DNA of 16,784 nt from Burkholderiales bacterium (GCA_031283405.1 JAITBX010000125.1:1-16784), one strand, 5' to 3'; numbered from the stretch's first letter, positions 1 through 6,920 are shown. The notes: generated from the letters alone by a model not told the origin. Made by a program: numbers and translations.

Positions 1-74
1 AATCGTTCATATCTGCTCATGCAGCAGAGGTTAACATCCTTACGTCATTGTGAACAGGGAGATTTATGAAATGA

Positions 75-215
75 GTTCTAATAGGAGCTAAAGCGGTAGC
101 GCTGGCAAGCAACGCCATCCTTCCGGCCGGACTTGGAGCGCTGGCGGTGGGGCCGATCTTTCTTATCTGTTATTACACTTCGTACCGCGATATTTTTTTC
201 GACGCGAATCGTTGA
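75..215 (+). pseudogene. C-terminal remnant of a small membrane protein gene
   Basis: After a TGA at 72-74 the frame is open to a TGA at 213-215 and has no usable start codon. It encodes about 46 residues: a hydrophobic stretch with AILPAGLGALAVGPIFLICY, followed by a short polar tail reading YTSYRDIFFDANR. A last membrane helix followed by SYRDIF is the ending I associate with BPSS1780-like betaproteobacterial membrane proteins. That match is from memory and is not certain. Positions 1-74 contain stops in all three forward frames and give no hydrophobic continuation, so the front of the gene appears lost or replaced. It could instead be chance open sequence, but the hydrophobic-plus-tail pattern argues against that. 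Confidence 0.42.
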
Positions 216-253
216 GCAAACGCGCGCGTTTCCATCACAGGAACCGCAGGGCG

Positions 254-322
254 ACATTCTGCCGCCCGCAGCAACGGGACGCCGAGGGCGGCGCCCCCTA
301 CGCCCGCAAGCGGGAGAGAATG
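254..322 (-). repeat. Composite intergenic repeat, copy 1 (inverted)
   Basis: Positions 254-270 are the exact reverse complement of the 17-mer TGCGGGCGGCAGAATGT at 2556-2572. About 30 bases further on, at 303-314, is a small CCCG-CAAG-CGGG hairpin followed by GAGAGAATG, which resembles the CTCTCCC/GGGAGAG hairpins of the other copies. Read on the minus strand the order is hairpin then 17-mer, as in the copy at 2524-2572. The element therefore lies in opposite orientation on either side of glnA. Confidence 0.55.
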
Positions 323-548
323 AAAAGCCATCCCAACTACCGCCTCACAGCAAAACGGGTTAACATTCAAAATTCCGCGTGCTGCCTTGCCCGTTTGTCA
401 TTTTGCCGTTTTCATTTTCGGCGATTTTCGGAGCAGAAAGCGAAGCGCGCTTTTTTGAAATTTGAAAACGCTGCAGGCAAGGCTCGCAAAGTTCATTGTG
501 CGTCTGCGGGTTTTCAAAATGTTGCGCTGTTTCGGCGCGTTGTGTTTC

Positions 549-553
549 AGGAG
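549..553 (+). promoter_or_regulatory. glnA ribosome binding site
   Basis: AGGAG lies 6 bases before the ATG at 560. It decides the glnA start against the upstream open frame that reaches back to 212. Confidence 0.85.
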
Positions 554-559
554 TTTGCT

Positions 560-1972
560 ATGCCTAAAGTCGCAGAAGTCCTTTCGATGATTCGTGAACA
601 TGAGGTGCGCTTCGTCGATTTCCGGCTCACCGATACGCTGGGAAAAGAGCATCACATGACCGTGCCGTCGCGGCTGGTCGATGAGGATACGTTCGAGCAG
701 GGTCATCCGTTCGACGGTTCATCGTTCAGCGGGTGGAAGGGCATTCAGGCTTCCGATATGTTGTTGATGCCCGATCCCAACACTGCCGTGCTCGATCCCT
801 TCATGGAAGAGCCGACGCTGAACATCACTTGCGATGTGGTCGATCCGACCGATGGCAAAGGTTATTCGCGCGACCCGCGCTCGCTGGCGCGCCGCGCCGA
901 GGCGTATCTCAAATCGACCGGCATCGCCGACACGGCCTACTTCGGGCCGGAGCCGGAGTTTTTCGTTTTCGACGCGGTCGAGTGGGATGTCGATATGTCG
1001 GGCTGCTACTGCAAGATTTTTTCGAGCGAAGCGCCGTGGATGTCGTCCGAAAAAATGGAAGGCGGCAATCCGGGGCATCGCCCGCGCGCCAAGGGCGGCT
1101 ATGTGCCGGTGCCGCCGGTGGACAGTTTGCACGATCTGCGTTCGGAGATGTGTTTGACGCTCGAAAAAATGGGCGTGCCGGTCGAGATTCATCATCACGA
1201 AGTCGGCTGCGCCGGACAGTGCGAAATCGGCACCCGCTTTTCGACGCTGGTGCAGCGCGCCGATTGGCTACAAATTCAAAAGTATGTCGTGCATAACGTC
1301 GCGCACAATTACGGCAAAACGGCGACGTTCATGCCCAAGCCGATCGTCGGCGACAACGGCTCCGGCATGCACGTGCATCAGTCGTTGTGGAAGGACGGCA
1401 AGAATCTGTTTTCGGGCGACGGTTACGCCGGCCTCTCGGAAACGGCGCTGTATTACATCGGCGGCATCATCAAGCATGCGCGAGCGTTGAACGCGATCAC
1501 CAACCCCGGCATCAATTCGTATCGCCGTCTGGTGCCCGGCTTTGAAGCGCCGGTGAAACTGGCGTATTCGGCGCGCAATCGCTCGGCGTCGATTCGCATT
1601 CCGTATGTCGCCAATCCGAAAGGCCGCCGCATCGAAGCGCGTTTCCCCGACCCGACTGCCAATCCGTATCTGGCGTTTGCGGCGTTGATGATGGCAGGAC
1701 TCGACGGCATTCAAAACAAAATTCATCCGGGCGATCCGGCGGATAAAAATCTCTACGATCTGCCGCCGGAAGAAAGCGCCAAGATTCCGACCGTGTCTTC
1801 AAGCCTCGAACAAGCGCTCGAAAATCTTCGCCGCGACCGCGAATTTCTGACGCGCGGCGGCGTCTTCTCGAATGATTTGATCGACGGCTTCATCGCGCTG
1901 AAAGAGGAAGAAGTCACGCGCGCGCAGATGGCGGTGCACCCGATCGAATACGATTTGTATTACAGCCTGTAA
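560..1972 (+). CDS. glnA: Glutamine synthetase, type I
   Basis: This enzyme makes glutamine from glutamate, ammonia and ATP in the cytoplasm and is the main entry of ammonium into metabolism. The 470-residue product has the usual GSI length. Visible signatures are the beta-grasp segment with DGSSFSGWKGI (near 51-61), the metal-site motif GPEPEFFVFD (129-138), and MPKPIVGDNGSGMHVHQS (258-275). The adenylylation loop KNLYDLPPEE places the target tyrosine at about residue 399, so this is the GlnE-regulated GSI-beta form. The ATG at 560 is chosen for its AGGAG site and the family N-terminus (MPKVAEVLSMI). The next gene begins 3 bases after the stop, so the two are probably co-transcribed. The ntrB-ntrC genes that often follow in betaproteobacteria are not here. 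Confidence 0.97.
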   Translation: MPKVAEVLSMIREHEVRFVDFRLTDTLGKEHHMTVPSRLVDEDTFEQGHPFDGSSFSGWKGIQASDMLLMPDPNTAVLDPFMEEPTLNITCDVVDPTDGKGYSRDPRSLARRAEAYLKSTGIADTAYFGPEPEFFVFDAVEWDVDMSGCYCKIFSSEAPWMSSEKMEGGNPGHRPRAKGGYVPVPPVDSLHDLRSEMCLTLEKMGVPVEIHHHEVGCAGQCEIGTRFSTLVQRADWLQIQKYVVHNVAHNYGKTATFMPKPIVGDNGSGMHVHQSLWKDGKNLFSGDGYAGLSETALYYIGGIIKHARALNAITNPGINSYRRLVPGFEAPVKLAYSARNRSASIRIPYVANPKGRRIEARFPDPTANPYLAFAALMMAGLDGIQNKIHPGDPADKNLYDLPPEESAKIPTVSSSLEQALENLRRDREFLTRGGVFSNDLIDGFIALKEEEVTRAQMAVHPIEYDLYYSL

Positions 1973-1975
1973 GGA

Positions 1976-2488
1976 ATGAAAGAGGTTTTTGCGTTTCACG
2001 GGAAGCGAACATCGCTGAGCGCGAGGTGTCGCTTCGGCGTTTTTCTGCCCGGGTTTTTTCTCCTCTACGCCGGCTCTGCTGCCGCCGAGATTTGTGCTTA
2101 CGAAAACGCTGACGGCCAATCGTTGTACACCAATGTTTCGCCGGGAGGCGCTTGGAAAAAACGCGAGTGCTTCGCCACTGTCGAAACGCCACCGGATAAA
2201 AAAGGCGGCACGACGACAGGGGCGCGCAGCGCGTTGCCGAAAGTCACGCCTGAAAAGCAAAAAGAGCGCGACGCGATGCGTCGCAAAGTGATCGAGGACG
2301 AATTGAACGCCGAAAGCAAATTGCTCGAAAGCGCGCGCGCCGCTTACGCGAACGGCGCTCCGGCTGCCCTGCCGGACGAATTTCTCAACCCGAAAAAATA
2401 CTCCGCCCGAATTGCGCAGTTGCGCGAATCCGTCGATCTGCACGAGCGTAACGTCGAAGCGCTGAAAAAAGAAATTGCCAAGATGTAA
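1976..2488 (+). CDS. DUF4124-type secreted protein
   Basis: The product is 170 residues. The N-terminus looks like a signal peptide: a basic region up to about residue 19, a hydrophobic core (FGVFLPGFFLLYAGSAAA) and probable cleavage near residue 37-38. A short DUF4124-like module follows, with YENADGQSLYTNVSPGG between two cysteines (EICAY and ECFA). The rest is charged and probably coiled-coil (about 85-170), ending in a heptad-like LHERNVEALKKEIAKM. Proteins of this layout commonly follow glnA in betaproteobacteria, and their function is unknown. The AAGGA overlapping the glnA stop touches the ATG with no spacer, so translation probably depends on coupling to glnA. No alternative start gives a better signal peptide. 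Location in the periplasm is inferred from the signal sequence. Confidence 0.75.
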   Translation: MKEVFAFHGKRTSLSARCRFGVFLPGFFLLYAGSAAAEICAYENADGQSLYTNVSPGGAWKKRECFATVETPPDKKGGTTTGARSALPKVTPEKQKERDAMRRKVIEDELNAESKLLESARAAYANGAPAALPDEFLNPKKYSARIAQLRESVDLHERNVEALKKEIAKM

Positions 2489-2491
2489 GCT

Positions 2492-2608
2492 TCAGGAATC
2501 GGGAATCAGAATGTTGCTCCTTTCCCTCTCCCACGAGGGGAGAGGGGAGAATGTTTGCGGGCGGCAGAATGTAGCCCCTGCATCTGATACCTGATGCCTG
2601 ATTCCTGA
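2492..2608. repeat. Inverted-repeat-bounded intergenic element (MITE-like)
   Basis: TCAGGAATCGGGAATCAG at 2492-2509 matches the reverse complement of 2591-2608 at 16 of 18 positions. The arms enclose about 80 bases, including the hairpin repeat at 2524-2572. The right arm is part of a run of degenerate 8-9 base units (CTGATACCTGATGCCTGATT). A related stretch (ATACCTGATACTTGAATGCC) sits just before the glycosyltransferase at 10592-10611. There is no coding capacity. It may be a miniature inverted-repeat element or simply converging tandem units. Confidence 0.5.
2524..2572 (+). repeat. Composite intergenic repeat, copy 2
   Basis: A perfect 9-bp stem pairs CCCTCTCCC (2524-2532) with GGGAGAGGG (2538-2546) across a 5-base loop. 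AATGT and the 17-mer TGCGGGCGGCAGAATGT (2556-2572) follow. There is no T-tract, so it is not an obvious intrinsic terminator, although it sits at the end of the glnA unit and could stabilise its 3' end. Confidence 0.65.
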
Positions 2609-2662
2609 TACCCGTATCCCCAATATGGTTACGGTTATAAAACCCTACTGATAAAAAACCTC

Positions 2663-2691
2663 ATGGCACATCCGGCGTGAAGTGCTAGAAT
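2663..2691 (+). promoter_or_regulatory. Candidate sigma70 promoter for sucCD
   Basis: ATGGCA (-35, 4 of 6 consensus) and TAGAAT (-10, 5 of 6) are separated by exactly 17 bases. Transcription would start near 2698, about 37 bases before the sucC start. Confidence 0.55.
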
Positions 2692-2734
2692 CTGGCGCAT
2701 CGCTTTTTGGTCTATTTCTTGAAGAGGTTTTATC

Positions 2735-3901
2735 GTGAAAATTCATGAGTATCAAGGCAAGGAAATTCTTAAAAAATTCAACGTGCCGGTTCCGCGCGGA
2801 CAGGTAGCGTTTTCGGTTGATGAAGCAGTGCGCGCTGCCGAAACGTTAGGCGGTCCCGTATGGGTCGTCAAGGCGCAGATTCATGCGGGAGGACGCGGCA
2901 AAGGCGGCGGCGTCAAGCTGGCGCGTTCGCTCGACGAAGTGCGCTCCATCGCGCAGGCGATGCTGGGCATGCAACTGGTGACGCATCAAACCGGACCGGA
3001 AGGTCAGAAGGTTCGTCGCTTGTGGATTGAGGACGGTGCCGACATCAAGAAGGAGTTTTACGCCGGAATCGTGGTTGATCGCAACACGCAAACGCCGTGT
3101 TTGATGGTGTCGAGCGAAGGCGGCATGGACATCGAAGAAGTCGCCGCCAAAACGCCGGAGAAAATTCACAAGGTCTGGATTGATCCCGTGTCCGGTTTGA
3201 GCCAATCGCAAGCCACCGACGCAGCGCGCACTATCGGCATTCCCGATGCGTCGCTCGCGCAAGCGGCGCAAGTGTTGCAAGGATTGTTCAAGGCGTTCTG
3301 GGAAACCGATGCGTCGCTGCTTGAAATCAATCCGCTGATTCTCGAAGGCAACGGCAAATTGAAGGCGCTCGACGCTAAATTCAATTTCGACAGTAACGCG
3401 CTGTTCCGCCATCCTGAAATTGTCGCGTTGCGCGATCTGGATGAAGAAAATCCGGCGGAGATCGAAGCGTCGAAATACGATTTGTCGTACATCGCGCTCG
3501 ACGGCAATATCGGCTGTCTGGTCAACGGCGCCGGTCTGGCGATGGCGACGATGGACACGATCAAGTTGTTCGGCGGCTCGCCGGCCAACTTCCTCGATGT
3601 CGGCGGCGGCGCGACGACCGAGAAAGTCACGGCGGCATTCAAGATCATGTTGTCGAACAAGCAAGTCAAAGGCATTCTGGTCAACATTTTCGGCGGCATC
3701 ATGCGCTGCGATACGATCGCCGAAGGCGTCGTCGCGGCGGCGCGGGATGTGAAACTTTCGGTGCCGCTGGTCGTGCGCATGAAAGGCACCAACGAAGATC
3801 TCGGTAAACGGTTGCTCAAAGAGTCCGGTCTGCCGATTATTCCGGCAGACAACATGGGCGAAGCGGCGAAGAAAATCGTTGACGCCGTGGCAACGCGATA
3901 A
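2735..3901 (+). CDS. sucC: Succinate-CoA ligase (ADP-forming) beta subunit
   Basis: This is the beta subunit of the TCA-cycle enzyme that interconverts succinyl-CoA and succinate while making ATP or GTP. It carries the nucleotide and succinate sites. The 388 residues are full length for the family. The ATP-grasp fold starts at MKIHEYQGKEIL, with a lysine and glycine-rich loop at 46-60 (KAQIHAGGRGKGGG). LLEINPL marks the metal site, GCLVNGAGLAMATMD follows, and the ligase domain carries NFLDVGGGA and VNIFGGIMRCD. The start is a GTG with GAAGAGG 7 bases upstream, and the family N-terminus begins exactly there. sucD begins 11 bases after the stop, so the pair forms one operon. Confidence 0.96.
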   Translation: MKIHEYQGKEILKKFNVPVPRGQVAFSVDEAVRAAETLGGPVWVVKAQIHAGGRGKGGGVKLARSLDEVRSIAQAMLGMQLVTHQTGPEGQKVRRLWIEDGADIKKEFYAGIVVDRNTQTPCLMVSSEGGMDIEEVAAKTPEKIHKVWIDPVSGLSQSQATDAARTIGIPDASLAQAAQVLQGLFKAFWETDASLLEINPLILEGNGKLKALDAKFNFDSNALFRHPEIVALRDLDEENPAEIEASKYDLSYIALDGNIGCLVNGAGLAMATMDTIKLFGGSPANFLDVGGGATTEKVTAAFKIMLSNKQVKGILVNIFGGIMRCDTIAEGVVAAARDVKLSVPLVVRMKGTNEDLGKRLLKESGLPIIPADNMGEAAKKIVDAVATR

Positions 3902-3912
3902 GGAGAACGACG

Positions 3913-4794
3913 ATGGCGATTCTGATCAACAAAGATACGCGCGTAATGACGCAAGGCATGACCGGAAAGACCGGCCAGTTTCACACCAGGATGTGCCGCG
4001 ATTACGCTTTCGGCAAGCAGTGTTTCGTTGCCGGCGTCAATCCGAAAAAAGCAGGCGAAGTGTTTGAGGATGTGCCGATTTATGCGTCGGTGGCTGAGGC
4101 GAAAAAGGCGACCGGCGCTAACGTTAGTGTGATTTACGTGCCGCCTGCCGGCGCTGCCGACGCGATTTGGGAAGCGGTGGCTGCCGATCTCGCGCTGGTG
4201 ATCTGCATCACCGAAGGGATTCCAGTGCGCGACATGGTGCTGGTACGCGATCGGATGCGCAAGGAAAATCGCAAAACACTGCTGATCGGTCCGAATTGTC
4301 CCGGCGTGATTACGCCTGACGAAATCAAAATCGGCATCATGCCCGGCCACATTCACAAAAAAGGCCGGATCGGCGTGGTGTCGCGCTCAGGAACATTGAC
4401 TTACGAAGCGGTCGCGCAACTGACGGAATTGGGGCTGGGGCAATCAAGCGCCGTCGGCATCGGCGGCGATCCGGTCAACGGCTTGAAGCACCGTGATGTG
4501 CTGGAACTGTTCAACAACGATCCCGATACCGACGCAGTCGTGATGATTGGCGAGATCGGCGGCTCGGACGAAGAAGACGCGGCGCGTTGGGCGCGTGACC
4601 ACATGAAGAAGCCGGTGGTCGGCTTCATCGCGGGCGTCACCGCGCCGCCCGGAAAACGGATGGGACACGCCGGCGCCATCATTTCGGGCGGGCAGGGAAC
4701 AGCGCAGGAAAAACTCGCCGTGCTGGAATCTTGTCGCATCAAAACGACAAAAAACCCCGCCGAAATCGGGCGCTTGTTGAAGTCGGTGCTTTAG
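3913..4794 (+). CDS. sucD: Succinate-CoA ligase alpha subunit
   Basis: This subunit binds CoA and carries the phosphohistidine intermediate of succinyl-CoA synthetase. It has 293 residues. The CoA-binding Rossmann region starts MAILINKDTRVMTQGMTGKT and has the beta-proteobacterial QFHTRMCRDYAFGK variant in place of the enterobacterial GTFHSEQAIAYG. Ligase motifs are IGPNCPGVITP, GHIHKKGRIGVVSRSGTLTY, GIGGDPVNG and MIGEIGG. GHAGAII holds the active-site histidine at about residue 252. AAGGAG (3900-3905) overlaps the sucC stop and serves this ATG. Strong hairpins lie directly downstream. The malate-CoA ligase paralogue MtkB is less likely, because the closest remembered match is ordinary betaproteobacterial SucD and the partner gene is a standard sucC. 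Confidence 0.96.
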   Translation: MAILINKDTRVMTQGMTGKTGQFHTRMCRDYAFGKQCFVAGVNPKKAGEVFEDVPIYASVAEAKKATGANVSVIYVPPAGAADAIWEAVAADLALVICITEGIPVRDMVLVRDRMRKENRKTLLIGPNCPGVITPDEIKIGIMPGHIHKKGRIGVVSRSGTLTYEAVAQLTELGLGQSSAVGIGGDPVNGLKHRDVLELFNNDPDTDAVVMIGEIGGSDEEDAARWARDHMKKPVVGFIAGVTAPPGKRMGHAGAIISGGQGTAQEKLAVLESCRIKTTKNPAEIGRLLKSVL

Positions 4795-4810
4795 CCCTAA
4801 ATACCACAAC

Positions 4811-4838
4811 AGCGCCCTGCCCTGCGGGGCAAGGCGCT
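4811..4838 (+). terminator. Hairpin at the end of sucCD
   Basis: AGCGCC pairs with GGCGCT, then after a C/A mismatch TGCCC pairs with GGGCA, leaving a TGCG loop. It is a GC-rich stem of 11 pairs, followed only by TTCTCT, so on its own it would be a weak intrinsic terminator. Confidence 0.6.
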
Positions 4839-4851
4839 TTCTCTGAGAACA

Positions 4852-4892
4852 CGGCGAAGAAATCATGTTAAAGTGATTTCTTCGCTGTTTTT
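4852..4892 (+). terminator. Strong intrinsic terminator just before the PP2C gene
   Basis: A 14-pair stem with one G-T wobble joins 4852-4865 to 4874-4887 across an 8-base loop (TGTTAAAG). TTTTT at 4888-4892 follows. This is a textbook intrinsic terminator. Its T-tract ends only 16 bases before the likely PP2C start at 4909, so it may act as an attenuator for the next gene as well as ending sucCD. Confidence 0.8.
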
Positions 4893-4908
4893 GCCCCCCC
4901 TTTCCCGA

Positions 4909-5748
4909 ATGCTGGATATTTTCGAGCACACTCGCTTCACCATGGTCTGCCAGACCGACAGCGGACGGGTGCGCGATCATAACGAAGATGTCGTTCTGGT
5001 CAACGGTTCCGTTGGGCTGGCGGTTCTTGCCGACGGCATGGGCGGCTACAACGCCGGCGAGGTGGCAGCGCGGGTGGCGGTGGATGTCGTCGCCGAAGGC
5101 GCGATACAGGCGGTCGAGGACGCCCGCAGCAACGGCAAATCCCTGACTGAGGCCGATCCGGCCATCGGCTTGTCGCGCGCGGGCTTGGTGTTGCGCGATC
5201 AGATTCTGCGTGCCAACGAAGCGGTTTTTGAAGCCGCGCTCAATGATCCCGAATACGAAGGAATGGGAACGACGATCGTCGCCACTTTATTGACCGGTCG
5301 TCGGCTGGTGGTGGCGCATGTGGGCGATTCACGGTGTTATCGCCTGCGCAATGGCGTACTGATGGCGTTGACGCGCGATCATTCACTGTTGCAGGAGCAA
5401 ATCGATTGCGGCGAATGGGCGGAAGATGCTGCCAAAAACTTCCCCCACAAGAATCTGGTGACGCGGGCGCTGGGCGCCGAACGTTATGTGCAGGTTGACA
5501 TTGCTGGGCATGTCGTTGAACCGGATGATTTGTATCTTCTGTGTTCGGACGGATTGACCGACATGCTCGACCCTCCGGAGATGGCGGCGCTGTTGAAAGG
5601 CAACGGCGACCTCGAACACAAAGTAACGTCGTTGGTTCAGGCCGCGAATGAAGCGGGCGGACGCGATAATATTTCAGCGGTTTTGATTGGCGTCTCTGCC
5701 GAGCCGGCGGTCAAACCGGCAGTGATGCGAAAACGTAAAGTAGCGTGA
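4909..5748 (+). CDS. PP2C-family protein serine/threonine phosphatase
   Basis: This cytoplasmic metal-dependent (Mn/Mg) phosphatase is predicted to remove phosphate from Ser/Thr residues, like PstP or Stp. The 279-residue product is almost entirely one PP2C domain. Motifs in order are RDHNED (E26, D27), ADGMGGYNAGE (D42, G43), GMGTT (118-122), VVAHVGDSRCYRL (134-146), LTRDHSL, LLCSDGLTDML (D214) and GGRDNIS (D253). All metal-binding acidic residues are present. A basic tail (VMRKRKVA) ends it. The ATG at 4909 fits the family N-terminus but has no Shine-Dalgarno sequence, being preceded by a C/T-rich stretch. A GTG at 4873 lies inside the terminator stem and an ATG at 4942 would cut the first strand. 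The FHA gene follows after 100 bases. Its natural substrate kinase is not in this window. Confidence 0.9.
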   Translation: MLDIFEHTRFTMVCQTDSGRVRDHNEDVVLVNGSVGLAVLADGMGGYNAGEVAARVAVDVVAEGAIQAVEDARSNGKSLTEADPAIGLSRAGLVLRDQILRANEAVFEAALNDPEYEGMGTTIVATLLTGRRLVVAHVGDSRCYRLRNGVLMALTRDHSLLQEQIDCGEWAEDAAKNFPHKNLVTRALGAERYVQVDIAGHVVEPDDLYLLCSDGLTDMLDPPEMAALLKGNGDLEHKVTSLVQAANEAGGRDNISAVLIGVSAEPAVKPAVMRKRKVA

Positions 5749-5848
5749 ACATGAAAAAGGTGCGGATTGGCCGGAACACAACGCGCAGAAACTCAAAGGC
5801 GTAAACTGGCGGCAACCGCGAAGAAATTTTGATGCAGGAATTTGCCTT

Positions 5849-6835
5849 ATGCCCAAATTGCTTCTTTTTTTGCAGGATGGCGGCGCTCGGGAAGTGCTGT
5901 TCGACAAAGACCGGATCACCGTGGGACGGCGTAGCGACAACGATGTTCCGTTGCCCTATCCGGCAGTGAGTGGTCGTCACGCCGTCATCTCGTGTCTGTC
6001 GGCAGACAAGTGCTACGTCGAAGATTTGAAAAGTACCAACGGCACGTTGCTGAACGGCGCGCCGATCTTTGAGCGGCAACAGTTGAAAGACCGCGATCAG
6101 ATTGACATCGGCGGCCAGAAATTCGTCTTCCTCGAAGGCATGAAGCCGGTCGAAGGCGTGAAGCCCAAAAGTGATAAAAGCGATAAAAAACCGAAAGCGC
6201 CCAAAGACAACAAAACAACGGCGGTGTCCGAAACCGATGTGACGATTCCGCCCAACCTGTCGTTGACGCCGCCGCACGAATACCTGAATGCGCCGCCGAC
6301 GATTCCGGGCTTGTCGGAGCCGTTGAGCGAACGGGAACTCGATGAGGAAGAGGCCATCAGCGGGCTGCACTTTCCAACCATTATCAAAACCTCGTCCGAC
6401 GACAACCACCCGCGCAACAAGGCCAAGAAACCGGCGCCGTTGCCGACGCTGGATTCCGATCTGGTGCCGCCGCCGGCAGTCGAAAGCGATCTCCCGGGCG
6501 CGGCGACGCCGTTGCCACTCGAAGAACCGACTTACCATTTGCCGCCGCCGGTGGCTTCGCTCACGGCGGTTGCCGGACCCAACGAGGAACGCCGCTTGCC
6601 GCTGCGCTACGGCGAGTATGTGCTGGGGCGTCCGGGCTACCAACTGGCGGTCATTCGCGTCAGCGAAGAAGGTTGCCGCTTGCTGCCGATGGAAGGCGAG
6701 CCGCCTATCGAATTGCGCGGCGAAGTCATTTCGCCCGAAGGCGTCTTGCTGGCCGATCAGGACACGTTTACCGTTGGGCGGTCGCCGCTGTTGTTTGAAT
6801 TGAGCAAGCCAGGGGGCGCGCCGCCTGCATCTTGA
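5849..6835 (+). CDS. FHA-domain protein with degenerate second FHA-like repeat
   Basis: FHA domains bind phosphothreonine, so with the PP2C upstream this points to Ser/Thr phospho-signalling. It has 328 residues. The N-terminal FHA (about 1-95) is complete: GRRSDNDV with R27, SGRHA (S41, R43, H44) and STNGT (62-66). Residues 100-245 form a low-complexity Pro/Lys/acidic linker with possible phosphoacceptor sites such as SETDVTIPPN near 125-135. Residues 246-321 again look FHA-like (LPLRYGEYVLGRPGYQ...DTFTVGRS) but lack the Ser-Arg-His and Asn-Gly residues, so this copy probably cannot bind phosphopeptide. CAGGAA 8 bases upstream supports the ATG. No membrane segment is present. Such a protein may scaffold secretion or envelope complexes, but the target is unknown. 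Confidence 0.85.
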   Translation: MPKLLLFLQDGGAREVLFDKDRITVGRRSDNDVPLPYPAVSGRHAVISCLSADKCYVEDLKSTNGTLLNGAPIFERQQLKDRDQIDIGGQKFVFLEGMKPVEGVKPKSDKSDKKPKAPKDNKTTAVSETDVTIPPNLSLTPPHEYLNAPPTIPGLSEPLSERELDEEEAISGLHFPTIIKTSSDDNHPRNKAKKPAPLPTLDSDLVPPPAVESDLPGAATPLPLEEPTYHLPPPVASLTAVAGPNEERRLPLRYGEYVLGRPGYQLAVIRVSEEGCRLLPMEGEPPIELRGEVISPEGVLLADQDTFTVGRSPLLFELSKPGGAPPAS

Positions 6836-6877
6836 TAGATGGGCATTCAACGTTGAAACGCCTTGATTTACAGACAC

Positions 6878-6920
6878 ACCTTCTCCCAGCGGGGGGGGGG
6901 GGAAGGTGTAATGTTTACGG
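6878..6920 (+). repeat. Composite intergenic repeat, copy 3, with a G12 tract
   Basis: ACACCTT (6878-6884 region) pairs with AAGGTGT after the G run, with CTCCC opposite the Gs, giving the same hairpin design as the copy at 2524. Positions 6891-6902 are 12 consecutive Gs. AATGTTTACGG (6910-6920) then matches AATGTTTGCGG of copy 2 at 10 of 11 bases. The G tract is prone to slippage in cells and to miscalling in sequencing. Confidence 0.6.

Larger units (their letters stand above)
216..559. other. Gene-free leader upstream of glnA
   Basis: No gene is supported here. The reading frame is open back to 212, but this part has no family resemblance and no ribosome binding site. The segment holds a copy of the composite intergenic repeat (254-322) and an AT-richer stretch (about 365-545) that presumably contains the glnA promoter. 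I looked for a sigma54 element (TGGCAC-N5-TTGCW) and for NtrC-type palindromes and found none that is convincing. Nitrogen control therefore cannot be read from this sequence. Confidence 0.5.

Noticed and set aside
212..559. N-terminal extension of glnA to a start at 212
   Set aside because: The extra 116 residues have no glutamine synthetase similarity and include a repeat element. AGGAG before the ATG at 560 and the family length fix the start there.
2664..2680. Possible sigma54 promoter TGGCAC before sucC
   Set aside because: The -12 half (TTGC) is missing at the required spacing. The overlapping sigma70-type elements fit better.
3166..4356. Minus-strand open frame of 396 codons
   Set aside because: It lies opposite sucC and sucD, which are both certain. 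The translation has no family features and no ribosome site.
4894..4900. C7 tract as a phase-variation switch for the PP2C gene
   Set aside because: It is short and lies before the chosen start, so length changes would not shift the reading frame. An effect on initiation is possible but has no support.
4873..4908. GTG start for the PP2C gene at 4873
   Set aside because: It falls inside the right arm of a 14-bp terminator stem and would add residues encoded by the T-tract and C-run.
5751..5804. 17-codon frame MKKVRIGRNTTRRNSKA between the PP2C and FHA genes
   Set aside because: It has no Shine-Dalgarno sequence, is very short, and has no sign of selection visible from one sequence.
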